Part shown: in pieces, positions 42,742-51,422 of the stretch
How positions within the stretch are numbered: position 1 is the stretch's first letter
How the letters are laid out: each line of letters starts with the position of its first letter
From: Butyrivibrio sp. VCD2006
Lineage (GTDB): Bacteria; Bacillota; Clostridia; Lachnospirales; Lachnospiraceae
Direction of reading: 5' to 3'
Length of the DNA: 64,000 bases
Assembly: GCF_000423925.1 (NCBI RefSeq)
Contig: NZ_AUIX01000035.1
Span: forward strand, 16,488 to 80,487
Translations under genes and position numbers: made by a program
Notes under the pieces: generated by a model
What the model was told of the DNA's origin: nothing
Database searches by the model: none
The model's input: only the letters and a program-made list of their open reading frames with translations

Positions 42742-44079
42742 TTAACAGAATACTTCTATGTATTCATCTTCTCTTATATAAGGACGCCACGCGGCTTCGT
42801 CAGATGGACGACCATTCTTCATAAAATTGGTCCAGTAGGTAACCATCTTCTCGGACAGTTTTACATCTTCATTGTTCATAGGTCTCCAGCATCTTCCCAG
42901 GGTCCCAAACATGTACCACAATTCTGCTGAATGAAATGCTCCACTGTCGTCACCTGGAAGATCATGGACAAAAGAGTAAAGATAAGAGGGTATTCCTGTC
43001 ATTTCCTGTGTTTTTAGGCACCATCTTTTACATTCATCTTCAAGTAGGCCTGCCTTCTTGTTTTCTTTGTCTTCCTGAGTCTGTCCGATATCATTTGCAA
43101 CAAAGCCAGTCATATATGGGATTTTTCTCATCTGCCCATTTTGATAGATATCTCTTACACTTTTCTTAAGGATATGACCGTCGATGCAGGGAACAAGTGC
43201 AAGTCCAATCCCGGACTGGAAGCATTCTGAAATAAACATATCCTGATATTCCAAAAGCTTTTCAAAAGGGATATCTCTTAATTCCTTTAGAGAAGATGCA
43301 CCTGTCAGCTGTACAAATTTTTCACCATAAGCCATTTCTTCATCAAGAGACGGCGTAAGTAAAAAGTCCGATTCGCATGTAACTCCGCTCTGAAGAATAG
43401 CTTTGTTTATCATTTCGCCGGTAAGGGCACTGGATATTAGAACCTGTGTGCTCATACATCCTGCAGACTGACCGAAAACTGTGATATTTTCAGGATTTCC
43501 TCCGAAAGAGGGTATGTTCTCATATACCCATTTAAGTGCAGCGATCTGATCCAGAATACCGTAGTTACCGGAAATGCTATCGTGGTTTTCTTCTGACAGC
43601 CATGGGTGAGCCAGAAAGCCAAGCGCCCCAAGACGATATGCTATAGTAACCAGAATTACACCCTTCCTGGCATAACTTTCTCCGTCAAATTCCTCCTCGG
43701 AACTGTATCCGCCCATGAAAGCGCCTCCATGGATATAAAATGCAACAGGAAGTTTTGCATCAGGCATAACATCAGCAGGGGTCCATATATTGAGATAAAG
43801 GCAGTCTTCAGACATATTTCTTAAAAACTCTTTATCCGCATAAAATTCTTTTCCGTAATTGAATCCCATCTGAGGACCATCAGGACTTTGGATTCTTTGC
43901 GGTGCGATATCAGAAAATCTGTCTGCATGAAATACACCGGTATATACATCTGGTTCCTGCGGCGCTTTCCATCTAAGATCTCCGACAGGGGCTTTGGCAT
44001 ATGGGATTCCACGGTAAACCATATAGCTTCCACAATCCACACCTTTGATCATTCCATATTTAGTTTTTATAGTTCTCAT
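42742..44079 (-). CDS. Type B carboxylesterase
   Basis: 445 residues of the carboxylesterase/lipase alpha-beta hydrolase family. Signatures: YRGIPYAKAPVGDLRWKAP, SEDCLYLNIWTP, oxyanion-hole FYIHGGAF, nucleophile elbow FGQSAG, and a late GAFHSAEL supplying the catalytic His. No signal peptide, so cytoplasmic. It lies 34 bp after a sugar-type transporter gene and opposite an AraC regulator, which suggests hydrolysis of an imported esterified carbohydrate; the substrate is inferred. Confidence 0.88.
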   Translation of the reverse strand: MRTIKTKYGMIKGVDCGSYMVYRGIPYAKAPVGDLRWKAPQEPDVYTGVFHADRFSDIAPQRIQSPDGPQMGFNYGKEFYADKEFLRNMSEDCLYLNIWTPADVMPDAKLPVAFYIHGGAFMGGYSSEEEFDGESYARKGVILVTIAYRLGALGFLAHPWLSEENHDSISGNYGILDQIAALKWVYENIPSFGGNPENITVFGQSAGCMSTQVLISSALTGEMINKAILQSGVTCESDFLLTPSLDEEMAYGEKFVQLTGASSLKELRDIPFEKLLEYQDMFISECFQSGIGLALVPCIDGHILKKSVRDIYQNGQMRKIPYMTGFVANDIGQTQEDKENKKAGLLEDECKRWCLKTQEMTGIPSYLYSFVHDLPGDDSGAFHSAELWYMFGTLGRCWRPMNNEDVKLSEKMVTYWTNFMKNGRPSDEAAWRPYIREDEYIEVFC

Positions 44080-44113
44080 TTTTACATTACTCCTGATTAT
44101 TTGTTATATCTGC

Positions 44114-45535
44114 TTAAGCGATATCTTTGCCATAAACAGCTGAATTATCCAACATAGGCGCAACAGATTCTTTCCAACCATTTTTTCTAAGACTTTCAAT
44201 TGCAGCAGCTCTGGAGATTCTTCCACTGTTTGCCTCTGCCATAATCTGTACATTTTTATCTCTCAATTTGTAGAAAAGAAGAATGACAGCTGATAATCCG
44301 ATCCCAATTGCCGGAATGAGAGATGTACAGATCCAGATGCCGTTTACTGCTGATGCGCTCTGAACAGCATTTTCACCAGTCTGGAATCCGAACATGCCGA
44401 GCATTGAGATACCTAAAGCACCACTTATAGCAGATGTCAGCTTAGCCGAGAAAGTCTGGATTGAGAACATTATTCCGGCTCCGCCTGAGCCATTAGCAAA
44501 GTTGCCATACTCAACGATATCAGGTGTGAACATATACATCAAAATACCTGTGACTGCTGTAAAGATTCCCTGTCCCACAAGAAGAGTGTAGAAAATAGCG
44601 GTGTTTTCATAGCCTGCTGCAAAACGGATTATGCCAAGTAGAGCAGACATTATGAGGCAGGCATGATAAATACTAAATTTATCAAGTTTCCTTATTACCA
44701 AGGGAACAATAAACATTACGATGAATGAAGGAATCATAGTACACAGTGATACTAATGATGCTTTTGCTTCATTTCCAAGGCAATATCTTGCAAAGTAAAG
44801 ACCTGTTACATTTGCAAAATTCAAGCATCCGGATGCAATAAATGCGCCGTAGTAGATAAGTAGATATTTATTCTTTACTACGCAGGCGATCATTTCTGAA
44901 AATTTCATGCTCTCTGAAGATGCTTTGGTGCCTGTTTCCTTGATGTTAAATGCTGCAGGGATCATCAAAAGACCTCCAACAACTGAGAAAATAAGTCCAG
45001 TTGCTGTCCATCCCAAAGTTGATCTCATAATAGGAAAGAGCAGCGTGATGAATCCACCAGCTATTGTGCAAGCGATACGACCATAGGAGATGATCACGGA
45101 TCTTTCTTTTGTATCATCGGTCATCGCTGTAGGCAGTGCATATATCGGAATGTCACACATGGTATAGCTCATGCCCCAACATATGTATGCAATTCCCACC
45201 CAGACTGTTTTCATGCCTGACGGAAGTGATGCAGGACAGAAGAATACAGCAATTGAAAAAGCAGTGATAAGACCTGTGGATATTTTGATCCAAGGAAGAT
45301 ATTTTCTGCCGCTTTTCCATTTTGTTTTATCAACAATCACACCAAAGATAGGATCGTTGATCGCATCCCATATCCTGGCAATTACCAGAATCATGCTTAC
45401 AGCCGCGAGTGATATGCCAATATCTGTCATGAAGGTGCTTACAAACATGCCAACAAGGCAATAGAAGCATATTTGACCTGCGAAATATACGGCGTAACTG
45501 ATTTTCCCTAATTTACCCATTACATTTGTTTTCAT
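44114..45535 (-). CDS. GPH-family (MFS) sugar:cation symporter
   Basis: 473 residues, about 12 TMs. The GPH signatures are YAVYFAGQICFYCLVGMF, RIWDAINDPIFGVIVDKTKW and RKYLPWIKIS. The family imports glycosides, pentosides or hexuronides with H+ or Na+. It has a short C-terminal cytosolic tail. It is divergent from an AraC regulator and followed by a carboxylesterase, forming an uptake-and-deesterification unit. Confidence 0.88.
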   Translation of the reverse strand: MKTNVMGKLGKISYAVYFAGQICFYCLVGMFVSTFMTDIGISLAAVSMILVIARIWDAINDPIFGVIVDKTKWKSGRKYLPWIKISTGLITAFSIAVFFCPASLPSGMKTVWVGIAYICWGMSYTMCDIPIYALPTAMTDDTKERSVIISYGRIACTIAGGFITLLFPIMRSTLGWTATGLIFSVVGGLLMIPAAFNIKETGTKASSESMKFSEMIACVVKNKYLLIYYGAFIASGCLNFANVTGLYFARYCLGNEAKASLVSLCTMIPSFIVMFIVPLVIRKLDKFSIYHACLIMSALLGIIRFAAGYENTAIFYTLLVGQGIFTAVTGILMYMFTPDIVEYGNFANGSGGAGIMFSIQTFSAKLTSAISGALGISMLGMFGFQTGENAVQSASAVNGIWICTSLIPAIGIGLSAVILLFYKLRDKNVQIMAEANSGRISRAAAIESLRKNGWKESVAPMLDNSAVYGKDIA

Positions 45536-45572
45536 TTTTTCCTCCCACTGTTATGAAATACTAATACAGAAA

Positions 45573-45612
45573 TTGCAATAATTTGTACAACAATTGTGAT
45601 TAATTATTGTAA
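45573..45612. promoter_or_regulatory. Candidate AraC operator between divergent units
   Basis: Imperfect inverted repeat TTGCAATAATT (45573-45583) / AATTATTGTAA (45602-45612) with TTGTACAACAATTG in between; a further TATTGCAAAAATTTGCA lies nearer the AraC gene. These are candidate sites for the adjacent regulator. Confidence 0.45.
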
Positions 45613-45717
45613 TCCTGCGAACATGTTGGTATCATATTAGAAATTTAAGAGAATGTCTTTACGTTATTTGACTTTGAGTATTGCAAAAATTTGCACTAGG
45701 TTTTAGCGGAGCATGAA

Positions 45718-46632
45718 ATGAAAAATACAGAAGAGAAGATTGTAAACGAAATAGTAGAATACTATAACGAAATCCCGTGTAACATAATAAGCATTTATTA
45801 TGATGGAGGACCTCTTTTTCATAAAGGCGCAGATTTTATGGTACCTCTCCACTGGCATAACGATGTTGAAATCAATGTCTGTGTTGATGGAAGTCTGGTG
45901 ACACAGATGGACGGTAAAAGAGTAGAGACAGAAAGGGATGAATTCCTGATAATAAATCCCGGAAGTATTCATGGAAATACATTTTCGAAAATTCCTTTTA
46001 TAGAGGGGGAACCACGATTCATTGGAGTATGCCTCAGGATAAGTGACACCGTATTCAGAAAAGCATTGCCCAATTTTGATCTACTCAAGTTTAAACCAAT
46101 CTGGCACCCGGAGACAGAAAGACCCAAAGAAATAGCATATGAGTTATCAAAGTATGGCTATCCGGATTCCCAATTAGGGAAATATGAGCATATACACATC
46201 ACTTCTCTTGTATATGAACTTGTTTATCATATGTGCAAAGAAGACCTGGTTCTCAAAAAAGACATAATATCAGATGCTGAAAGCAGAAATGTTGAGAATA
46301 TGAGGAGAGTAATGGCTTACATTGAGAACAACTTCAGAAATCCAATTGATGAAGTGTCTCTGGCAGGCAAGTTTGGGTTTACTCCAACCTATTTTTCCAG
46401 AGTGTTCAAAAAATATACAGATATTTCTTATAAAGAATACCTTACTAAGACAAGATTAACAGCTGCAAAGCAGCAACTATTGGGAACGGATCGCTGTGTA
46501 ACTGACATTGCCATGGACTGTGGCTTTTCAGATGTAAGAGGACTAATTAGCGCATTTAGGAAATATGAGGATATTACACCGATAAAATACAGGAAATCCG
46601 TAAAAAATAAAATATGTAGAAAAAACGCTTGA
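45718..46632 (+). CDS. AraC-family regulator
   Basis: 304 residues. An N-terminal cupin-like sensor domain (VPLHWHNDVEINVCVDG, FLIINPGSIHG) is followed by a C-terminal double HTH (DEVSLAGKFGFTPTYFSRVF, VTDIAMDCGFSDVRGLISAF). CGGAG lies 7 nt before the ATG. It is divergent from the symporter/esterase unit, which it most likely controls in response to the imported sugar. Confidence 0.88.
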   Translation: MKNTEEKIVNEIVEYYNEIPCNIISIYYDGGPLFHKGADFMVPLHWHNDVEINVCVDGSLVTQMDGKRVETERDEFLIINPGSIHGNTFSKIPFIEGEPRFIGVCLRISDTVFRKALPNFDLLKFKPIWHPETERPKEIAYELSKYGYPDSQLGKYEHIHITSLVYELVYHMCKEDLVLKKDIISDAESRNVENMRRVMAYIENNFRNPIDEVSLAGKFGFTPTYFSRVFKKYTDISYKEYLTKTRLTAAKQQLLGTDRCVTDIAMDCGFSDVRGLISAFRKYEDITPIKYRKSVKNKICRKNA

Positions 46633-46664
46633 TTTAGAAGTATGTATCAATAATGGCTTAATAG

Positions 46665-46799
46665 ATAGACAAAGAGGAAGCGAAAGCATACTGCGAACAG
46701 CTGATGAAGCAGGGCGATTTTGAGAAGAACTTCGTGGAATCATGCCTTAAAGAAGGGGACACATACAAACAAATAGCGTACGTTGCACAGACAAATTGA
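46665..46799 (+). other. Coding-like debris
   Basis: A startless frame reads KEEAKAYCEQLMKQGDFEKN and FVESCLKEGDTYKQIAYVAQ, then stops. It is helical and unlike its flanks. Family not recognised. No other gene is supported between 46633 and 46952. Confidence 0.25.
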
Positions 46800-46865
46800 T
46801 TCAGAATGAGAAATATAGCTTTTTAAATAACGAGGATTTTATTATGAGGATATTATTTTCAAGAT

Positions 46866-46948
46866 ATCACCACATGCCTAACCTGTAGGATGGTAATTCA
46901 CCTTTGACGATTCCTGCAGGGAAGGTAAATCTATTCAAAGGTGGTGAT
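46866..46948 (+). promoter_or_regulatory. Structured leader sequestering the ribosome binding site
   Basis: Two upstream segments can pair with the Shine-Dalgarno region AAGGTGGTG. ATCACCAC (46866-46873) pairs with GTGGTGAT (46941-46948), and CACCTTTGA (46899-46907) pairs with TCAAAGGTG (46935-46943). The pairings are mutually exclusive, as in a translational switch; a CCTGCAGG palindrome lies in the loop. The ATG is at 46953. Confidence 0.5.
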
Positions 46949-46952
46949 ACAT

Positions 46953-47195
46953 ATGGGAAGAACAAGGGCCTATAGGAGAGATGTCCGGAACAGAGCGATT
47001 GCTCATAAAAAGAGAATCTGGAAGGATATCTGGAAGGACGAATACTTTATTCCTGATGGCAAATTTGCCAAAGCCCACATGGGATGCGGCTGCTATCTTT
47101 GCAAACCTTGGAAACATTGCAAAGAATTAAGCGATGCGCAACTTCGAGAATTGGATCACGTAAAACAGGCTATGGATGATTATTATAATTCGTAG
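46953..47195 (+). CDS. Small basic protein with CxCxxC motif
   Basis: 80 residues beginning MGRTRAYRRDVRNRAIAHK, very basic, with MGCGCYLCKPWKHCKE, a possible metal-binding cluster. It resembles small clostridial hypothetical proteins of the form MGRTRxYRRxVRxKAI...CxCxxC. GGTGGTG lies just upstream and is buried in leader structure. Role unknown; nucleic-acid binding would fit its charge. Confidence 0.6.
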   Translation: MGRTRAYRRDVRNRAIAHKKRIWKDIWKDEYFIPDGKFAKAHMGCGCYLCKPWKHCKELSDAQLRELDHVKQAMDDYYNS

Positions 47196-47207
47196 CAATA
47201 AGGAAGG

Positions 47208-47241
47208 GGCTGTCGCACTAATTTAGTGTGGCAGCCTTTTT
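47208..47241 (+). terminator. Terminator
   Basis: GGCTGTCGCACTA / TAGTGTGGCAGCC stem (two G-T pairs) followed by TTTTT. Confidence 0.8.
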
Positions 47242-47301
47242 GACGCCCAGCCCCTCAGGTATCCGCACATAAATGCTTGTTTTCGTCTGTGGTGTGATTT
47301 T

Positions 47302-47442
47302 CTAAAACTCATTAAGGAGAACTTTAGATATAGCATTCTTGAGATATTCAAGAATACTACTGATGATGATACCATTCTTGCGAGAGAAACATGGTGGAAA
47401 GAAGTGCTAATGACAAGAGAGTTTGGGTATAACAAGAATTAG
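47302..47442 (+). pseudogene. GIY-YIG nuclease C-terminal fragment
   Basis: A startless frame reads LIKENFRYSILEIFKNTTDD and RETWWKEVLMTREFGYNKN-stop, matching the C-terminal end of GIY-YIG nuclease-family proteins (F-x-xSILEI...RExxWKxxLxTRxFGYN). The GIY-YIG motif itself is absent. Confidence 0.55.
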
Positions 47443-47472
47443 TAGTTTGAGCATTACTTCTGGAGGAAGCCT

Positions 47473-48348
47473 ATGCCGTATACAGATTCTGATATAAATG
47501 AAATGCTTTCTATATATAGAAATATGGTTAAAGAGGTTGAAAACCTTGAGTCTAAGTTTGAAAATAGGCATTTTACGCTTGATGGACATATTATTGGAAG
47601 TATCGGGGAGGTTGCTGCAGCGAATTATTATGGAATTAATTTATTTACATCAAGCACGAAGGCGATAGATGGAGAGGTTAATTCCAAGCCGGTACAGATT
47701 AAGGTTGTTCAACAAGATAATGTTATGCTCAGTTATGACGGTGAGGGCGACTCACCTCATTATCTTCTGGTGCTATATCTAAATAAGAATGGAATATTTT
47801 TTGAAGTATATAATGGGCTTTGGAAGGATGCCTTCAGTGCAGTTTCTAAAAGCGATTCCCATGGTTATAAGCATATTCGGGTGAACAGACTCCTGGAACT
47901 TGATGGCAAGGTTAGTAATGAAGATAGAATTCAGCAGATAAACTCTGTAATTAAAATGCGCCCTGAATATAAGAATTCTTCTATAAAGAGTAGTGCATAT
48001 TATAAGAAGGTATTTCACTGGGCACAGAATTATTATGATTTATTCATGGATCCTGCATCTACAGAGCAGCAGCTTATAGAGGATTTTCCTGAAAAATGCG
48101 AGGAATTGGGATTCTTCATGGATTGCGGACACACTTTTGAATCAATCTATGGAAAGGATACACTAAATAACAAAGAGGCATTTCATAGAGCATTGGCAGT
48201 AGTGGAAGATCCAATACTACTCGGATCAGCGATATTTTCTATATGGAGATATTATACCCATTGGGCATATGATACTAATATTACTTCAGATGAATGCAGG
48301 GAATGGTTTATAATGGCTTTTGATAAAATGAAGGCATTAACAAACTGA
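47473..48348 (+). CDS. Nuclease-like protein (DUF6998-type N-terminus)
   Basis: 291 residues. The N-terminal half has LDGHIIGSIGEVAAANYYGI followed by AIDGEVNSKPVQIKVVQQ, an E...D...Q-x-K arrangement like degenerate PD-(D/E)XK restriction domains (DUF6998-like). The C-terminal half, with FHRALAVVEDPILLGSAIFS and an AYDTNITSDECREWF helix, is a separate helical domain. GGAGG lies 7 nt before the ATG. The sirtuin gene follows after 19 bp, so the two form one unit. Function not established. Confidence 0.5.
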   Translation: MPYTDSDINEMLSIYRNMVKEVENLESKFENRHFTLDGHIIGSIGEVAAANYYGINLFTSSTKAIDGEVNSKPVQIKVVQQDNVMLSYDGEGDSPHYLLVLYLNKNGIFFEVYNGLWKDAFSAVSKSDSHGYKHIRVNRLLELDGKVSNEDRIQQINSVIKMRPEYKNSSIKSSAYYKKVFHWAQNYYDLFMDPASTEQQLIEDFPEKCEELGFFMDCGHTFESIYGKDTLNNKEAFHRALAVVEDPILLGSAIFSIWRYYTHWAYDTNITSDECREWFIMAFDKMKALTN

Positions 48349-48367
48349 AAAATGATGGAGATTTCTG

Positions 48368-49171
48368 ATGATAATTCCAGAGTTTCAATCTCAGAAAGAG
48401 AAGGAAAAGTTTTTTACCGCATTAACGCCAGAGCAAAAAACAGAAGCGCTAAATGCTCTTATAAGAGAATCTGATCATATAGTATTTTTGGGTGGAGCCG
48501 GTGTTTCAACAGAAAGTGGAATCCCTGATTTTCGAAGTAAGGACGGTCTCTATCATAAGAAAGACAGATTATTCTCAAGATATAAACCCGAATATCTATT
48601 AAGTTATGACTGCCTCAATAAGAAACCGGCAGTATTCTTTGATTATTTCCGAAAAAATCTCGACTGTAGAAATATAATGCCCAATGATGCTCACAAAAAG
48701 TTGGCTGAAATGGAAAAGGCGGGGAAGCTTGATGGAGTGATTACTCAGAATATTGATGGTTTGCATCAAAAGGCAGGAAGTAAATGTGTCAGCGAAATAC
48801 ATGGGAGTGCTCTGAGGAGCTACTGTGTTAGCTGCAGAAGAGATTATGGCGAGGACTTCATTTTTGAAAACACAGAAGAAGTACCACATTGTCCTAAATG
48901 CGGGAAAGTAGTACGCCCTGATGTTGTTTTGTATGGAGAATTTCTTCCTCAGAGAGATTATGAGCAGGCAATAGCGTGGATAAGGTATGCGGATCTCCTA
49001 ATAATAGGAGGTACATCGCTTGAAGTCGGATCGGCAGCTCAGCTCGCCCATATGTATCACGGAAGTTATCTTATTATTATCAATAAAGGTAAGACTAAGA
49101 TGGAAGGTAAAGCAGATCTTGTATTCCATGACAGTATTGGGAAAATCATGAATCAGATAAGATTGGATTAG
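48368..49171 (+). CDS. Sirtuin (NAD-dependent protein deacylase)
   Basis: 267 residues of the SIR2/CobB family. The Rossmann-fold GGAGVSTESGIPDFRSKDG, the QNIDGLHQKAGS loop and catalytic His in EIHGS are present. A CxxC...CxxC zinc site (CVSCRRDYG ... CPKCG) and GTSLEVGSAAQ complete it. All catalytic elements of a canonical NAD+-dependent deacylase are there. The unusual point is its cotranscription with a nuclease-like gene rather than with metabolic genes. Confidence 0.9.
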   Translation: MIIPEFQSQKEKEKFFTALTPEQKTEALNALIRESDHIVFLGGAGVSTESGIPDFRSKDGLYHKKDRLFSRYKPEYLLSYDCLNKKPAVFFDYFRKNLDCRNIMPNDAHKKLAEMEKAGKLDGVITQNIDGLHQKAGSKCVSEIHGSALRSYCVSCRRDYGEDFIFENTEEVPHCPKCGKVVRPDVVLYGEFLPQRDYEQAIAWIRYADLLIIGGTSLEVGSAAQLAHMYHGSYLIIINKGKTKMEGKADLVFHDSIGKIMNQIRLD

Positions 49172-49217
49172 ATAAGCCTTTTTACTTCAGTTCCTTTTTG
49201 TGTTGCGATTACGATAA

Positions 49218-49246
49218 TTGACTAGAATCAAGAGTTTTTATATAAT
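49218..49246 (+). promoter_or_regulatory. Consensus promoter of HigBA-like module
   Basis: TTGACT (49218-49223), exact 17-bp spacer, TATAAT (49241-49246). AAAGGA (49255-49260) then lies 6 nt before the ATG at 49267. Any start at 49218 is excluded because it is the -35 box. Confidence 0.8.
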
Positions 49247-49266
49247 ATTCCTAGAAAGGAATATTG

Positions 49267-49613
49267 ATGGAAGTAATTTTTATAAAACAGAAGAAGGTGT
49301 TAAACCTGCGGGCCAATTTATAAATTCAGTTGAAGACATGAAACTAAGAGCCAAAATAATTCGGAGTGTAAAGCTGCTTGAACAATTTGGCAAGAACCTG
49401 GGAATGCCCGACGCTAAACATTTGAGAAATGGCATTTACGAACTCAGAACCATTCAAGGCAATAACATCGCGAGATGCCTATATTTCTTTACTGTTGGTG
49501 ACAAAGCAGTCATTACAAATGGCATTATAAAAAAGACGCAAAAAACACCACCAGATGTAATTGAGCTTGCGGAGAAGTATCGTGAAGATTGTGAAAGGAG
49601 ATGCACACAATGA
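49267..49613 (+). pseudogene. HigB/RelE-type toxin with 5' frameshift
   Basis: From the ATG at 49267, which has promoter and ribosome binding site in place, the frame reads MEVIF and then leaves the toxin frame. The following frame gives YKTEEGVKPAGQFINSV ... GIYELRTIQGNNIARCLYFF ... IIKKTQKTPP, a typical Gp49/HigB-like RelE-fold toxin. One extra T in the T5 run at 49277-49281 would restore a 115-residue protein. It is either an inactivating deletion, slippage-controlled expression, or a sequencing error. The antitoxin gene overlaps its stop (ATGA). Confidence 0.7.
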
Positions 49614-49882
49614 GCGAAATAGATGAATTATTAAACGAAAACCTTAAAGATCCTGAATTTGCGAAGGCATGGGAAGAAACAGAAATTGAATATCAGATTA
49701 AAAGTATGCTTATTGCGGAACGTCTTGAACATAATATGACTCAGAAACAATTGTCTGAAAAATCCGGTATTCGTCAGTCCAATATCAGCCGCATTGAAAA
49801 GGGCGTTTGCATGCCAACTATTCAGACGTTATGTGAGATAGCCAAAACCTATGGGAAAAAATTAAAAATAGAGATGGTGTGA
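49610..49882 (+). CDS. HigA-type XRE antitoxin
   Basis: 90 residues with a C-terminal Cro/C1 HTH (MTQKQLSEKSGIRQSNISRI, residues about 43-62) after an acidic N-terminus (EIDELLNENLKDPEFAKAWE). AAAGGAG lies 9 nt before the ATG at 49610, which overlaps the toxin stop. It should bind the toxin and repress the consensus promoter at 49218. Confidence 0.82.
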   Translation: MSEIDELLNENLKDPEFAKAWEETEIEYQIKSMLIAERLEHNMTQKQLSEKSGIRQSNISRIEKGVCMPTIQTLCEIAKTYGKKLKIEMV

Positions 49883-49887
49883 AAGAT

Positions 49888-49992
49888 GATGCCCTGATTT
49901 CATACCCAAGAATGATAATTGACTCCTGGGATCAAAATGATGTTTTGGGCACAGAGCTGCTGGAATTAGCTGATCTTTATAATAGGAAATAA
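49888..49992 (+). other. Coding-like debris
   Basis: A frame without a usable start reads DALISYPRMIIDSWDQNDVL and GTELLELADLYNRK-stop. Probably the C-terminal end of a lost protein; family not recognised. Confidence 0.25.
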
Positions 49993-50004
49993 CTCAGTAC
50001 AGGT

Positions 50005-50049
50005 GGTAAACTATTTCGTCAGCGTTACTGGTAAACATATTCATCAGCG
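50005..50049 (+). repeat. 25-bp tandem repeat upstream of integrase
   Basis: GGTAAACTATTTCGTCAGCG (50005-50024) recurs as GGTAAACATATTCATCAGCG (50030-50049), 16 of 20 identical, period 25 bp. It could be recombinase arm-type or regulatory binding sites. Confidence 0.4.
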
Positions 50050-50117
50050 CGAAGCGATTTCGTTATATGCAGTCCAAAATATTAAGCCTGACATCGGAGG
50101 ACTGTTTTAGGAGAAAG

Positions 50118-50144
50118 TGTGCACTAAGTCTTGCAATAGTGCAC
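50118..50144 (+). repeat. Perfect inverted repeat upstream of integrase
   Basis: GTGCACTA-N11-TAGTGCAC, 88 bp before the integrase start. It could be an operator, a hairpin or part of an attachment region. Confidence 0.45.
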
Positions 50145-50232
50145 ATCCTTTATATTGCGCAAAATACTTGTTTTTGGTAATATTAGGGCATAAAACAAAA
50201 AGAGTAGTATTTAACAGTCTTTCGGAGGGATT

Positions 50233-51285
50233 ATGGGCAAGAATTCAAGGTATTATAAGGATTTGCAAAAAGCCAAGACAGCAAAGATCAGGGAAATCCA
50301 GGATCAATTGCCTTTATATACAGGCGGATACATTGACTCATGCATAAGAAACCACAGAATCAATACTGCATACGAATATGCTAGTGACGTTTTATTATTT
50401 TTCCGGTTCTTAACAGCCAAAAATCCCAGATGTAAAAATAAAAAAACAAATGAAATCCCGCTGGACATACTGGAAGCGCTTAATTGTGAGGATATCAATG
50501 AATTCCAGAGTTATATGAAGGCATCTGACGGCATCAGATCACATATGGTAAGCGACCGGACTCTGGCCAGAAAAATGGCCAGTATGCGAAGCTTTTTTGC
50601 GTATATGGCAGAAAAAGATTTCATATCAGATGATCCCACGTTAAAAGCTGATAAAAACAAGAAATTAGTTGAAAATGATATCAAACGTCTGAGCACAGAT
50701 GAAGCAAACAGGCTTATACATGCTGTAAAAGAGACAAAAGCAGCTACAAACCGTAGCTGCGCAAGATCAAGGAACGTTTCAAAGAGGGATCTTGCCATAG
50801 TTACTTTGTTCCTGAATACAGGGATTAGAGTCTCAGAATGCGTCGGTATGGATGTTTCTGACGTAGATTTCGTTAAAAATACAATAAAAATCGTCAGAAA
50901 AGGTGGCAAGGAAACACACCTTTATATGAATAAGAATGTCCAGGAAACACTCCGTGATTATATACAAAATGAACGTCCATTATTGACAGATGATCCGAAG
51001 GAAAAAGCTCTGTTCCTGTCACTTAAGCGTAACCGAATGGCTGTGCGCAGCATTGAAGCTATGCTTAAGAAATTCAAGACCAGCGCAGGTATTTCCGATA
51101 ATGTTTCACCACATACACTCCGAAGGACCTATGGAACCACACTTTATAACAAAACAGGTGATATTTACATGGTTGCGGACGTTCTCGGACACAAAGACGT
51201 AAATACCACCGTAAAGCATTATGCTGCCATGGATGAGGAACATAAAAAATCAGCAGCAGAAGTTAATCTATATGACGGAGATTAA
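50233..51285 (+). CDS. Tyrosine recombinase (XerC/D-like)
   Basis: A complete 350-residue tyrosine recombinase. An N-terminal SAM-like core-binding domain (about 30-150) precedes the catalytic domain with Arg in TGIRVSE (about 198), Lys in VRKGGKE, HTLRR (H-x-x-R, about 296-299), GHKDVNTT and nucleophile Tyr in VKHYAAM (about 332). Length and architecture match XerC/XerD, but the flanking repeats and the nearby HigA-type module suggest a mobile-element recombinase. GGAGG lies 4-5 nt before the ATG. Confidence 0.88.
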   Translation: MGKNSRYYKDLQKAKTAKIREIQDQLPLYTGGYIDSCIRNHRINTAYEYASDVLLFFRFLTAKNPRCKNKKTNEIPLDILEALNCEDINEFQSYMKASDGIRSHMVSDRTLARKMASMRSFFAYMAEKDFISDDPTLKADKNKKLVENDIKRLSTDEANRLIHAVKETKAATNRSCARSRNVSKRDLAIVTLFLNTGIRVSECVGMDVSDVDFVKNTIKIVRKGGKETHLYMNKNVQETLRDYIQNERPLLTDDPKEKALFLSLKRNRMAVRSIEAMLKKFKTSAGISDNVSPHTLRRTYGTTLYNKTGDIYMVADVLGHKDVNTTVKHYAAMDEEHKKSAAEVNLYDGD

Positions 51286-51369
51286 TTATCGAAAAATGGT
51301 AGCGAAGTACTCTAAGCTTGAACTTGTTTTTTTGTAAGGCAAAGATTATAGGTATAATACCATATAATT

Positions 51370-51405
51370 AAAAAATGGGCTCTGCGTTTCGCATTGCCCA
51401 TTTTA
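51370..51405. terminator. Terminator
   Basis: AAAAATGGGC / GCCCATTTT stem between the convergent integrase and XRE-repeat genes. Confidence 0.7.
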
Positions 51406-51422
51406 ACCCTGTTATATTCTTT

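Noticed and set aside
49218..49266. Start of the HigB-like toxin at 49218
   Set aside because: That codon is the -35 box of a consensus promoter, so it cannot be in the transcript.
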